The notes under the pieces are model-generated. The model was not told the DNA's origin and made no database searches. It saw nothing but the letters and a program-made list of their open reading frames with translations. From CALOBA01 sp942491465 (GTDB taxonomy: Bacteria; Pseudomonadota; Gammaproteobacteria; Chromatiales; Chromatiaceae): a stretch of 32,346 nt of DNA. A program made the position numbers and the translations under genes. The stretch lies in contig CALOBA010000024.1 of NCBI GenBank assembly GCA_942491465.1, positions 1 through 32,346 of the forward strand, in the 5' to 3' direction. Below are positions 23,948 through 32,346 of the stretch, in pieces; position 1 is the stretch's first letter, and each line of letters starts with the position of its first letter.

Positions 23948-26443
23948 ATGACAGATCCCGATAGGGAAAACGACCCGAGCACCGACGAACCGCACGACGA
24001 GATACCCGCACCGGAGCCGGCGGAGGTCGAGGAGGTCGACCTGGAGGCCGACCTGGAGGCCACCGACGGCACCACCGAGCCCGATCTCGGCGATATCAAG
24101 CTCGCCCGCGCCAACGAGGTCCTGCCGGGGCAGATCCATCTGCTGCCGGTGGCCTCGCGGCCGTTCTTCCCCGGCCAGGCCGTGCCGCTGCTGATGGATG
24201 CGGATCACTGGAACAAGACCATCCGCGCCGTCGGCAAGACCGATCACAAGATCATGGGCATCGTCCTGGTGGGCAGCGAGACCTCCGAGGACGCCGTCGC
24301 CGAGGACTTCTACGCCGTCGGCACCGCCTGCCGGGTGCACCGCGTGCACGAAGACGAGGGCAAGCTGCAAGTCCTGGTGGAATGTCTGCAACGCTTCAAG
24401 CTGGAACGCTTCGTCGGCAAGCGCACACCGTTCTCGGCCCGCGTCTCCTACCTGCCCGAGCCGCCGGCGAAGTCCGTCGAAGAGGTCAAGGCCTATGCGA
24501 TGGCGGTGATCAACACCATCAAGGAGCTGCTGCCGCTGAACCCGCTCTATGTCGAGGAGCTGCGCATGTTCCTCGACCGCTTCGGCCCCGATGACCCGTC
24601 GCACCTGGCCGACTTCGCCGCCAGCCTGACCACGTCGAGCAAGGAGCAGCTGCAGGAGGTACTGGAGTCGGTGCCGCTGCTCAAGCGCATGGAGAAGGTG
24701 CTGGTCCTGCTCAACAACGAGCTGGAACTGGCCAAGGCCCAGCAGACCATCCGCCAGGCGGTGGAAGAGCGCATGCACAAGCAGCAGCGTGAATTCTTCC
24801 TGCGCGAGCAGCTCAAGGCGATCCAAAAGGAACTCGGCATCGCCAAGGACGACCGCACCGCCGAGGTCGACAAGTTCAACGACCGGCTGAAGAAGCTGAC
24901 CTTGACCTCCGAGGCGCAAAAGCGTGTCGACGAGGAGATGGACAAGCTGGCGATGCTGGAGACCGGCTCGCCGGAATACGCGGTCACGCGCAACTATCTG
25001 GACTGGATCACGCTGCTGCCCTGGGGCATCCATTCCAAAGACAAGCTCGACCTGAAGCGCGCTCGCCGCGTGCTCGATCGCGACCATTACGGCCTCGATG
25101 ACGTCAAGTCGCGCATCCTGGAATTCCTCGCCGTCGGCATCCACAAGGGCGAGATCGCCGGCTCCATCATCCTTTTGGTGGGCCCTCCCGGCGTCGGCAA
25201 GACCTCCGTCGGTCGTTCCATCGCCAAAGCCCTGGGCCGGCACTTCTACCGCTTCTCGGTGGGCGGCATCCGCGACGAGGCCGAGATCAAGGGCCACCGG
25301 CGTACCTACATCGGCGCCATGCCGGGCAAGTTCCTGCAGGCGATCAAGGACGCCTCCACCGCCAACCCGGTGATCATGCTCGACGAGATCGACAAGATCG
25401 GCGCCAGCTACCACGGCGACCCGGCCTCAAGCCTGCTGGAGGTGCTCGACCCGGAGCAGAACGTCGATTTCCTCGACCATTACCTGGACCTGCGTTTCGA
25501 TCTCTCCAAGGTCCTGTTCATCGCCACCGCCAACCAGACCGACAGCATCCCCAAGCCGCTGCTCGACCGTATGGAGGTCATCACCCTGTCCGGCTACATC
25601 GCCGACGAGAAACTGGCCATCGCCAAGCGCTACCTGCTGCCGCGTCAGCTCGACCGGGCGGGTCTGGACAAGGGCGCGGTCAAGGTCCCGACCAAGACCC
25701 TGCGGGCGATGATCGAGGGCTATGCCCGCGACGCCGGCGTGCGCCGGCTGGAAAAGCAGCTCGGCAAGATCGTACGCAAGAGTGCGGTCAAGATGCTGGA
25801 GGACACCGAGACGCCCATCACCGTCGCCCCGGACGAGCTCAAGGCCTACCTCGGCAGCCCGGTCTTCCGCGACGAGCGCAAGCTCTCCGGTCCCGGCGTG
25901 GTCACCGGTCTGGCCTGGACCGCCATGGGCGGTGCGACGCTGTCCATCGAGGCCGTGCGCACCCACGAATACACCCGCGGCTTCAAGCTCACCGGCCAGC
26001 TCGGCGACGTCATGAAGGAATCCGCCGAGATCGCCTACGGCTACGTGGTCAGCCACGCGCTGGCGTTCGGCGCCGACCCGACCTTCTTCGAGAAGGCCTT
26101 CATCCACCTGCACGTCCCCGCCGGCGCCACCCCCAAGGACGGCCCCTCCGCCGGCATCACCATCGCCGCCGCCCTGCTCTCGCTGGCCCGCAACAAGCCC
26201 GTGCGCCGCATCGCCATGACCGGCGAGCTGACCCTGACCGGCGAGGTCTTCCCCATCGGCGGCGTGCGCGAGAAGCTGATCGCCGCCCGCCGCGCCGGCA
26301 TCAAGGAGATCCTGATGCCCGAGGACAACCGCGGCGAGTACGACGAGGTGCCGGAGCATGTCCGCAAGGGCCTGACCATCCACTTCGTCAGCCGGTTCGA
26401 GGACGTGGCGGCGCTGCTGTTCAGCGGTCGCAAAGGGGCATAA
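23948..26443 (+). CDS. lon: ATP-dependent protease Lon
   Basis: An 831-residue cytoplasmic AAA+ serine protease that degrades misfolded and regulatory proteins. The start ATG 23948 follows GGAGAG. Residues 1-50 are an unusual acidic extension (EPAEVEEVDLEADLEATD); the Lon N-domain begins near 60 with LLPVASRPFFPGQ. Walker A is GPPGVGKT (412-419), Walker B is PVIMLDEIDKIG, and the protease dyad is S734 in KDGPSAG and K776 in GVREKL. It is complete and intact. The gap to rsmA is 58 bases, so it may share that transcript or use its own promoter; a heat-shock promoter was looked for and not found. A CTAG-bounded element sits 18 bases beyond the stop. Confidence 0.97.
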   Translation: MTDPDRENDPSTDEPHDEIPAPEPAEVEEVDLEADLEATDGTTEPDLGDIKLARANEVLPGQIHLLPVASRPFFPGQAVPLLMDADHWNKTIRAVGKTDHKIMGIVLVGSETSEDAVAEDFYAVGTACRVHRVHEDEGKLQVLVECLQRFKLERFVGKRTPFSARVSYLPEPPAKSVEEVKAYAMAVINTIKELLPLNPLYVEELRMFLDRFGPDDPSHLADFAASLTTSSKEQLQEVLESVPLLKRMEKVLVLLNNELELAKAQQTIRQAVEERMHKQQREFFLREQLKAIQKELGIAKDDRTAEVDKFNDRLKKLTLTSEAQKRVDEEMDKLAMLETGSPEYAVTRNYLDWITLLPWGIHSKDKLDLKRARRVLDRDHYGLDDVKSRILEFLAVGIHKGEIAGSIILLVGPPGVGKTSVGRSIAKALGRHFYRFSVGGIRDEAEIKGHRRTYIGAMPGKFLQAIKDASTANPVIMLDEIDKIGASYHGDPASSLLEVLDPEQNVDFLDHYLDLRFDLSKVLFIATANQTDSIPKPLLDRMEVITLSGYIADEKLAIAKRYLLPRQLDRAGLDKGAVKVPTKTLRAMIEGYARDAGVRRLEKQLGKIVRKSAVKMLEDTETPITVAPDELKAYLGSPVFRDERKLSGPGVVTGLAWTAMGGATLSIEAVRTHEYTRGFKLTGQLGDVMKESAEIAYGYVVSHALAFGADPTFFEKAFIHLHVPAGATPKDGPSAGITIAAALLSLARNKPVRRIAMTGELTLTGEVFPIGGVREKLIAARRAGIKEILMPEDNRGEYDEVPEHVRKGLTIHFVSRFEDVAALLFSGRKGA

Positions 26444-26461
26444 GCGATCCCCCATGAGTGC

Positions 26462-26616
26462 CTAGTGCACCGCTGCGGAAGTCCCAAGACCGCCGGCATG
26501 CCCAATTGGCGCTGTGGGAGCGACTTGCAGTCGCGACTTCCGCGTCGCGGCGGTCGCGATTGCAAATCGCTCCCACAGCTGCGGGCGGTCTCGGAATTTT
26601 CGCGGCAAAGCACTAG
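26462..26616. mobile_element. CTAG-bounded miniature element, copy 3 (155 bp)
   Basis: It runs from CTAG 26462-26465 to CTAG 26613-26616 and is identical in length and orientation to the 20982 copy, with two substitutions in 155 bases (in ACAGCTGC and AGCACTAG). It lies immediately after lon. The near identity of two copies 5.5 kb apart suggests recent transposition or gene conversion. Confidence 0.88.
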
Positions 26617-26663
26617 GACCGCAAGCCGGCCCCGACCGGGACCACCGCCTTAACAGCCGGCAT

Positions 26664-26696
26664 CGCGCGCCGGGGGCTCAATGCCCCCGGCGCGCG
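26664..26696. repeat. Perfect 14-base-stem hairpin downstream of lon
   Basis: CGCGCGCCGGGGGC at 26664-26677 and its exact complement at 26683-26696 enclose a five-base loop (TCAAT). There is no T-run, so it is not a standard terminator, but it could stop transcription from either side or protect a 3' end. No gene is seen in the rest of 26617-26863. Confidence 0.6.
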
Positions 26697-26863
26697 AACA
26701 CCCAGGCCGGAGTTGGGCGATCGCCCATGCCCTGACGCTCGACGGTCCACCGAGCATTCGCCCTCATACCACCGCCTACGCCGCCGACGAGGCATCGCGC
26801 CGCGACGGCACCGAGCCGGCTGGAAACCCGGCGTTCCCGGCCAGCCGCGCGACGACGAGCCGA

Positions 26864-27328
26864 TTAGGTCTTAGGTTCTTGCCGCCCGTCCAATCGACGT
26901 CGTAATTGCTCCAACTCGGCAAGCGCACGCTGCTCGGCAGCGTGCGCCTGCTCCTTGGCTGCACGCTCCCGCGCTTCCGCCGCTCGGGCCTGCTCCTCGG
27001 CCGCTCGGGCCTGCTCCTCGGCCGCTCGGGCCTGCTCCTCGGCCGCTCGGGCCTGCTCCTCGGCCGCTCGGGCCTGCTCCTCGGCCGCCCGGGCCTGCTC
27101 CTCGGCCACGCGGGCCTGCTCCTCGGCCTCGCGGGCCTGCTCCTCGGCCGCGCGGGCCTGACCCGCCTCGGCCTGCACCCGGCTCAGCTCGGCCCGCGCC
27201 TGGTCCAACGCCTGGGTGCGCTCTTCCATGTCCTGCTGCATGGCGCGCTGGACGCGTTGGTATTCCAAACGCGCCTTGTAGGCGTGATAGGCGCGCTCTT
27301 TCTCGGAGAAGGTGGTCAGGGTGCTCAT
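26864..27328 (-). CDS. Coiled-coil protein with EEQARAA heptad repeats
   Basis: A 154-residue protein from ATG 27328 (GAGG upstream). The N-terminal 30 residues read MSTLTTFSEKERAYHAYKAR, then comes an almost uninterrupted helix. About nine exact or near-exact seven-residue repeats (EEQARAA) correspond to 21-base DNA repeats between about 26980 and 27150. The C-terminus has ELEQLRRRLDGRQ. A single long coiled coil is expected, with no enzyme motif, signal or membrane segment. The N-terminus resembles the tail of PD-(D/E)XK or Rpn-type transposase-like proteins in related genomes, as far as I recall, so it may be a detached accessory piece. No function can be assigned. Confidence 0.6.
   Translation of the reverse strand: MSTLTTFSEKERAYHAYKARLEYQRVQRAMQQDMEERTQALDQARAELSRVQAEAGQARAAEEQAREAEEQARVAEEQARAAEEQARAAEEQARAAEEQARAAEEQARAAEEQARAAEARERAAKEQAHAAEQRALAELEQLRRRLDGRQEPKT
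26980..27155. repeat. 21-base tandem repeats inside the coiled-coil gene
   Basis: The unit GCCGCTCGGGCCTGCTCCTC plus G repeats about eight times with few changes, encoding one heptad per unit on the minus strand. The central copies are identical, so copy number probably changes by slippage without breaking the frame. Confidence 0.85.
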
Positions 27329-27446
27329 GGCTTGCCTCAATCGACCTTGGGGTCAATGGGATGGCGCATGGCGGGAGTCTAGCGGGCGGTTCCAGGTCCA
27401 GCAAGGGCGACGGCTGGGCATGGCGCCAGGCGAGGGTGCAGGACAG

Positions 27447-27815
27447 GTTGACGCAGGTAATGATCAGTCAAGTCAGGAGGGCGCGACCGCGAGCTTCCAT
27501 GGCAGCTTCGTAGATCTCGATACCACGGACAATCACACCATCGGCTGGACTTTCGGCGATGGCACCCAGGCCACCGACACGCCGACCCCTACCCACAGTT
27601 ACACCGACAACGGCAGCTACACCGTCACCCTCACGGTCACCGACGACAACGGCGGCAGCGACACCGATGAGCTGACCGTCACCGTCGTCAACGTCGCCCC
27701 CACCGCCGACGCCGGCGACGCCGGCGACGACCTGATCGTCGACGAGGATGTGGTCGTGCAGTTCACCGCCGGCCACAGCGATCCCGGCCGCGCCGACACC
27801 CATCGCTTCGCCTAG
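27447..27815 (+). pseudogene. PKD-domain protein fragment
   Basis: The reading frame from about 27447 gives one complete PKD-type beta-sandwich (EGATASFHGSFVD, then IGWTFGDG, THSYTDNGSYTVTLTVTDD, and DELTVTVVNVAPT) and the start of a second (ADAGDAGDDLIVDEDVVVQF) that stops at HRFA-TAG. PKD repeats normally occur in long secreted or surface proteins. No start codon, ribosome site or signal peptide precedes it, and the second domain is cut. It is a remnant of a large adhesin-like gene, cut at its 3' side next to the DUF1703 gene's downstream flank. Confidence 0.7.
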
Positions 27816-27875
27816 GCATCCGGCGACGACACAGCGTCTAGGGCGCAACGCGCGTTCCGACCTGCGCGCTCGGTC

Positions 27876-29430
27876 TCATGCCCCCAGCGTCTCGACATCG
27901 AACCCCACCAGCGTGCGCTCCCGGCGGCTGAATTCGATGCCAACGAGGTGGATCGGCAACCCCTCGGCGCGGTATTTGTCGGCGTAGCCCCGGTCCTTGA
28001 TCTGCGCCAGGGCGGCACCCTCGGGGGCCAGCTCCACCACCTTGAATTCGAACAGCCAGAGCCGGCCGTTGAAGCGCAGGCGAAGATCCAGAGCGGCCGT
28101 GGCTGCTGGCGTCCTCGCAGGCCAGGTCGAGCCCGAGGGTGGCCAGGTGGCTGTAGAAGACGCTGGCGTAGAAGCCCTCGTAGCGATCGATCGGGTTGCC
28201 GTCGTGCCATTGGTGGGGGATGGCCGCGAACAGGCTGACGATGTGCTGGCGAAGCGCATCCAGATCCGCGGCGACCAGGATGTCGTAGAGGCGGCTGACG
28301 GCGCGCTCCGCCTGCATGGGATCGCCCATCAGGCCCTTGAGCAGGGCATCGTTGAGCGCGGATTCCACTTCCAGATTCGGATAGCCCAGGCTGTACTCCA
28401 GGCGGGCGCCGATCCGGCGCGAGCCGGTGAAGGTCAGATAGCCGGTCTGCCAGAGCAGCGCCTCGGGGGCCAGATGGTCCACATCGAAGGCGGAGAGCAA
28501 GGCCTCCGAGGCCCGCACCCGGGCCAACTCCGGCGTGAAGTAGCCGCGCTCGGTGAGCACATCGACCAGAAAGGTCGGCGTGCCGGTCTCGAACCACCAG
28601 GGCTGGAACAGGCGGTTCCTGAACAGCAGCAATAGGTCGAAGGGGTTGTAGACCGCCTCCCCGAGCCAGTTGTAGCCGTTGTACCAGGCGCGGATCTGCT
28701 CGCGATCCAGCCCGTCGAGCTCCGGCGCGAAGACCTGGTCCAGGTCCGCCTCGGTATAGCCGCAGAGCGCCGAATAGCGCGCGTCCACGGTGATGTCGAT
28801 CAGGTTGTTCAGCCCCGAGAACAGGCTGACCTTGCTGAATTTCGAGACCCCGGTGAGGAAGGCAAAGCGGATGTGCGCATCCGAGTCCTTGATCACCGAG
28901 TAGAGGTTGCGCAGGCCGTCGCGCATCTGCCGTGCGGTGTCCGGGTCGGTGATGTTGTCCAGGATCGGCTTGTCGTATTCGTCCACCAGCACCACGACGC
29001 GCTCGCCGGTCGCGGCATGGGCGCCCGCGATCAACTCGGCGAAACAGCCGGCGATGTCGGTTTGATCGCGGCAGTCGACCCCAAGCGCCTCCTGGTTCTT
29101 GCGCAACAGCGCCAGGATGCGTCGGTCCAGTTCGCTGCGCGTCTGCACCACCCCGCCGCCGAAGCTCAGCCGAATCACCGGAAAGCGCCGCGACCAGTCC
29201 CAGCCGCGCTCGGCCTCAAGCCCCGCAAACAGCGCCGCGTTGCCCTCGAACAACTCGGCGAGCGTGTCTAGAAACAGCGACTTGCCGAAGCGTCGCGGGC
29301 GCGACAGGAAATAGTGCTTGCCCTCGGCGATCAGCCGCAGCGCAAGGCCGGTCTTGTCCACGTAGTAGTAATCGCCCTCGCGGATCTCGCGAAAGGTCTG
29401 GATGCCAATGGACAGGGCGTGTCGGGTCAT
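27876..29430 (-). pseudogene. DUF1703-type AAA-ATPase with PD-(D/E)XK nuclease domain, one frameshift
   Basis: Start ATG 29430; with one base removed it encodes 517 residues. The N-terminal AAA-ATPase-like domain (PF09820) opens with GIQTFREIREGDYYYVDKT. It has the Walker A-like RPRRFGKS (44-51) and Walker B VVLVDEYDKP (146-155). The C-terminal nuclease-like domain (PDDEXK_9) has LDLRLRFNG, then LWLFEFKVVEL (the E-x-K) and QIKDRGYADKY. Between HGR and LDL near 28093 the frame shifts by +1, as if one base were inserted. These proteins are very abundant in some bacteria, behave like selfish or mobile genes, and their role is not established. Bases just downstream are repeated at the right end of the window beside another copy. 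Confidence 0.8.
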
Positions 29431-29499
29431 GGCGAAGGCTGGGCTCGGCGGTTCGGAAGCGATACACAGGACTCTAGCACGGCTGCGCAGGCCCTTGAG

Positions 29500-29667
29500 C
29501 TCGGGGCTGGGCGAGCAGCGATCGAAGTCCTGCGCCTTCTTGCTTACGCGGTGGAAGTCGGCGTACTTGTGGCCGTTGGTGGAGAAGACGTATGTGACGT
29601 CGTAGCGCATGGTGTCCGCATAGCCCTTCTCCCGGAGCCTGGGGTCGATCAGGTGGTAGCGGGTGTC
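29500..29667 (-). pseudogene. Fragment resembling a restriction-enzyme R subunit, uncertain
   Basis: The minus strand reads TRYHLIDPRLREKGYADTMR, then DVTYVFSTNGHKYADFHR. The pattern FSTNGHKYADF recalls the N-terminal nuclease region of type I restriction R subunits (FVFATNG and similar). No start and no downstream motor domain are present. It lies between a REP doublet and the DUF1703 gene, in a stretch (29431-30215) that holds no intact gene. Confidence 0.3.
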
Positions 29668-29726
29668 TGAACGCGCTTCGGCGGCTGGCGGGCGGGCGGT
29701 GCTGCCGATGCGGGAGTGCGCCCGCC

Positions 29727-29825
29727 GTGGGAACGGCTTCCAGCCGCGACGCCGCGACGGGGATGCGGCGGGCAGCGGGCCGAGCAGTTCCCCCAACGCC
29801 GTTCGCGGCTGGAAGCCGCTCCCAC
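29727..29825. repeat. REPIN: inverted pair of REP-like sequences interrupting a gene fragment
   Basis: Arms 29727-29749 and 29803-29825 are inverted 23-base copies matching at 22 positions. Each reads GTGGGARCGG followed by CTTCCAGCCGCGA, the foot-plus-hairpin form of Pseudomonas-type REPs. The same GTGGGAGCG foot occurs in the inner arms of the CTAG elements. The right arm starts directly after the Walker A codons of the neighbouring AAA fragment. Confidence 0.75.
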
Positions 29826-29971
29826 AGGGACTTGCCGAAGCGGCGCGGGCGCAGCAGCAGGAGCTGCCGGCCCATTGTCTCGATGCGCCCGATCCGATCG
29901 GTACGGTCGATGTAGAAGTCGCCATCTTCGACGATGGTCTGGAAGTTCGCGATGCCGTAGGGGAAGCCCAT
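29826..29971 (-). pseudogene. N-terminal fragment of a second DUF1703-type AAA-ATPase
   Basis: Starting at ATG 29971 it reads MGFPYGIANFQTIVEDGDF, then YIDRTDRIGRIETMG and LLLLRPRRFGKSLW, the family opening with its Walker A-like motif. The frame then runs into the REP doublet (29727-29825) and homology ends. It is a different subfamily from the neighbour at 27876, judging by the sequence. The rest of this gene is absent, so it is a relic. Confidence 0.75.
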
Positions 29972-30063
29972 GGTGATTGGACCTGTGCTGAGGCGATGGC
30001 TTCGAGTAGGGCCGCAGGGTTGCGCGATGCCAGGGTGTGCCAAGCGCAGCCCCCGCAAATGGC

Positions 30064-30138
<75 letters not shown>

Positions 30139-30215
30139 CCCCACCCCATCGTCCCCCAGCCCAACCCCGTGCTAAAGTCGGCCCGCCCCCCCCGCCGCCA
30201 TCCGAGCCTCGTGCA

Positions 30216-31612
30216 ATGTCCGACCAGCCGCCCACCCTTCGCTATCGCATCGACCGAACCCTGGCCGACCAGGCCACCCGCGGCAACATCCGCCGCGCCA
30301 TGGACGGGCTCATCGCCAAGCGCCAGGCCGCCTTCCCCGACGCCGACGAGTTGGAGCGGCTGCGCGATCAGGGCCAGGCCATCCGCGACCATGCCCTGAG
30401 CCGGCTGCCCGAGCTGCTCGATCAGCTCGACCGCCAGTGCAGCCGCAACGGCATCAAGGTCCATTGGGCCGAGGACGCCGCAGCGGCCAATCGGATCATC
30501 GTCGACATGCTGCACCGGCGCGGCACCCATGCCGTGATCAAGGGCAAGTCCATGGTGACCGAGGAGATCGGCCTGAACGCGGCCCTGGCCGGGCCTCCAT
30601 CGAGCCGGTGGAGACGGACCTGGGCGAGCTGATCATCCAGCTCGCCGGGGAGGCACCGTCGCACATCATCGCACCGGCCGTGCACAAGGACCGCCACGCC
30701 ATCGCCGCGCTGTTCAAGCAGCATTATCCCGATGCCCCCGACGGCGACGACATCGAGGCGCTCACGGCCCTGGCCCGGCGGGTGCTGCGCGAGCGCTTCA
30801 ACGCCGCCCCGGTGGGCATCTCCGGCGTCAACTTCGCCGTCGCCGAGACCGGCACCCTGTGCCTGGTGGAGAACGAGGGCAACGGGCGCATGAGCACCAC
30901 GGCCCCGGACCTGCACATCGCCGTCACCGGCATCGAGAAGGTCATCGCCCGGCTGGATCAGCTACCGCCGCTGCTGACCCTGCTCACCCGCAGCGCCACC
31001 GGCCAGCCGGTGACCACCTATGTGAACATGATCAGCGGCCCGCGCCGCACCGGCGAGCACGACGGCCCGCGGGAGGTCCACCTGGTGCTGGTGGACAACG
31101 GGCGCTCGCGCATCTATGCCGACCCCCAGCTGCGCGCCACCCTGCGCTGCATCCGCTGCGGCGCCTGCATGAACCACTGCCCGGTCTACCACCGCATCGG
31201 CGGCCACGGCTACGGCACCGTCTATCCCGGCCCCATCGGCGCCATCCTCGAGCCCCAGCTCCAGGGGCTGGACCGGCAAGGCGACCTGGCCCAGGCCTCC
31301 AGCCTGTGCGGGGCCTGCGCCGAGGTCTGCCCGGTGCGCATCCCCATCCCGCGGCTGTTGGAGCGGCTGCGCGCGGAGCAGGTCGAGGATGGGCGCGAGC
31401 CCGGCAGATTCTGGCACCTCTGGGCCTTCATTCACGCCCGACCCGGCCTGTATCGGTTCAGCGTCGGCCTGCTGCTCGTCCTCTACCGCTGGAGCGGCCC
31501 GTTGCTCACCCGGGCGCTCGCCCCTTGGACCGACAGCCGCTACACCCCCAACCTCCCCCGTCGGGGCCTGCACGGGCTGGCCAAGCGCGAGGGATTCAGC
31601 GATGAGGGATGA
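30216..31612 (+). pseudogene. lutB: LutB-like iron-sulfur protein of lactate utilization, one frameshift
   Basis: With one base added near 30592 (GCCGGGCCTCC) it encodes 465 residues. The LUD domain spans most of the first 290 residues (GTHAVIKGKSMVTEEIGLN, FAVAETGTLCLVENEGNGR). Two cysteine clusters for 4Fe-4S centres follow, CIRCGACMNHC from C312 and CGACAEVC from C365, then the LutB C-terminal region. LutABC oxidises L-lactate to pyruvate at the membrane. The product ends in SDEG and overlaps lutC by 11 bases. No lutA lies upstream; that space holds AAA-gene debris and a microsatellite. The frame break is a one-base loss in a G run, so it may be an assembly error. Confidence 0.85.
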
Positions 31613-32246
31613 CCGCAACAGCATCCTGGCGCGACTGCGCGCCGCCCGGGCCGCACCGACCCCCGCGCCCGAACTCCCGGTCCGCCGCTATGACTGGGAC
31701 GCGACCGAGCGCCGCCGCCGCTTCGAGCAGGCGTTGCGCGCCGTGCGCGGCCAGGTCCACCCGGTCGGCGACGACTGGCCGACCCGGCTCGCCGACCTGC
31801 TGCGCGAGCGCGGCGCCGACAACCTCTACTACGGCGCCGCCGGCCCGCTGGCCGCCGAGCTGAGCGCGGGCTGGCCCACCAACGGCCCGACGCTGATCGG
31901 CGCCGACCAGCCCATCGAGACCAACCGCGACGCCCTGTTCAACCAGGCCGCCGCCGGGCTGACCAGCCGCCGCGCCGGCATCGCCGAAACCGGCTCCCTG
32001 GTGCTCTGGCCGACCCCGGCGGAGCCGCGGCTGCTGTCGCTGGTGCCGCCGATCCACTGCGCCCTGCTCGACGCGGCGCGCATCGTCTCCACGCTGCACG
32101 CGCTGATCGCCGCCGAGGCTTGGTCCGACGGCATGCCCACCAACGCCCTGCTCATCACCGGCCCGTCCAAGTCCGCCGACATTGAGCAGACCCTGACCTA
32201 CGGCGTGCACGGGCCGCGGGAGCTGATCGTGCTGCTGCGTAGCTGA
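31602..32246 (+). CDS. lutC: LutC-like lactate utilization protein (LUD domain)
   Basis: A 214-residue LUD-domain protein from ATG 31602, which overlaps the lutB end by 11 bases. An earlier in-frame start would lie deep inside lutB. Family features are the basic N-terminal helix (DDRNSILARLRAARAA), the nucleotide-fold core AGIAETGSLVLWPT, and the closing TGPSKSADIEQTLTYGVHGP, a strong LutC signature. It works with LutA and LutB in L-lactate oxidation. It appears intact. A DUF1703-type gene end follows on the opposite strand. Confidence 0.93.
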   Translation: MRDDRNSILARLRAARAAPTPAPELPVRRYDWDATERRRRFEQALRAVRGQVHPVGDDWPTRLADLLRERGADNLYYGAAGPLAAELSAGWPTNGPTLIGADQPIETNRDALFNQAAAGLTSRRAGIAETGSLVLWPTPAEPRLLSLVPPIHCALLDAARIVSTLHALIAAEAWSDGMPTNALLITGPSKSADIEQTLTYGVHGPRELIVLLRS

Positions 32247-32319
32247 TTCGCGGCGAGGATCTCAAGGACGGACACGGCGTTGAGGGCGCAGCACGCGTCC
32301 GACCTGCACGCTCGGGGTC

Positions 32320-32346
32320 TTATGCCGCCACCGTCTCGACGTCGAA
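32320..32346 (-). CDS. 3' end of another DUF1703-type gene, cut by the window edge
   Basis: Only eight codons are visible, reading FDVETVAA then TAA, which matches the last residues FDVETLGA of the gene at 27876. The bases beyond the stop, about 32276-32319 (GGGCGCAGCACGCGTCCGAC), also resemble those beyond the 27876 gene (GGGCGCAACGCGCGTTCCGA). The match extends past the coding part, so the two loci are related copies. The identity rests on this short match. Confidence 0.6.
   Translation of the reverse strand, partial: FDVETVAA

Noticed and set aside
26980..27155. CRISPR-like array in the 21-base repeats
   Set aside because: Repeats are contiguous, without spacers, and encode protein heptads.

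Overview
The window is high-GC DNA of gammaproteobacterial type. KsgA/RsmA, CCA-adding enzyme, Lon, YadGH-type ABC exporter, LutBC, DUF2333 and DUF2939 proteins all look gammaproteobacterial. The many REP-like palindromes, hexanucleotide runs, DUF1703-type AAA/nuclease genes and a TIR plus WD40 STAND pair resemble purple sulfur bacteria (Chromatiaceae). That placement is an inference from gene style, not from a marker gene.

Layout. Positions 1-850 hold a 5'-truncated RAYT transposase with tandem repeats in its 3' end. Positions 850-2512 (minus) encode a membrane sensor with HBM-like ligand domain and HAMP but no output domain. Positions 2794-9625 form a phosphate-centred block: DUF47 (PhoU-like) regulator plus Pit transporter, a P-loop protein plus a metallophosphatase with a possible FHA-like N-terminus, then UspA plus a Na+/phosphate cotransporter behind a good Pho-box. 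Positions 9626-10491 are an intergenic repeat field: a strong terminator, GC-rich palindromes, a hexamer microsatellite and a CTAG-bounded miniature element. Positions 10488-15411 (minus) are a two-gene TIR / nSTAND-WD40 system with ATGA overlap; the large gene carries two +1 frameshifts. Next come an SDR oxidoreductase, a YadG/YadH-like ABC exporter, an HMGL-like aldolase, DUF2333, CCA-adding enzyme, DUF2939, RsmA and Lon. Positions 26444-30215 are accessory DNA: a second intact 155-bp miniature element, a heptad-repeat coiled-coil gene, a PKD-domain fragment, a frameshifted DUF1703 AAA/PD-(D/E)XK gene and the debris of another. The window ends with lutB (frameshifted) and lutC, and the first codons of yet another DUF1703 gene.

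Most notable: (i) a 143-155 bp miniature element, three copies plus a decayed half, bounded by CTAG; in two copies the CTAG supplies the TAG stop codon of the neighbouring gene; (ii) a different inverted-repeat element inserted in frame behind the start of the Na+/Pi cotransporter; (iii) two loci with the same anchor GAGACSGTT followed directly by different CGNNNT hexamer runs; (iv) the TIR / nSTAND-WD40 pair, a likely immune or cell-suicide system; (v) a phosphate block with Pho-box-like sites. Four single-base frameshifts in otherwise complete genes suggest either assembly indels or real decay, and this cannot be decided from the sequence alone.
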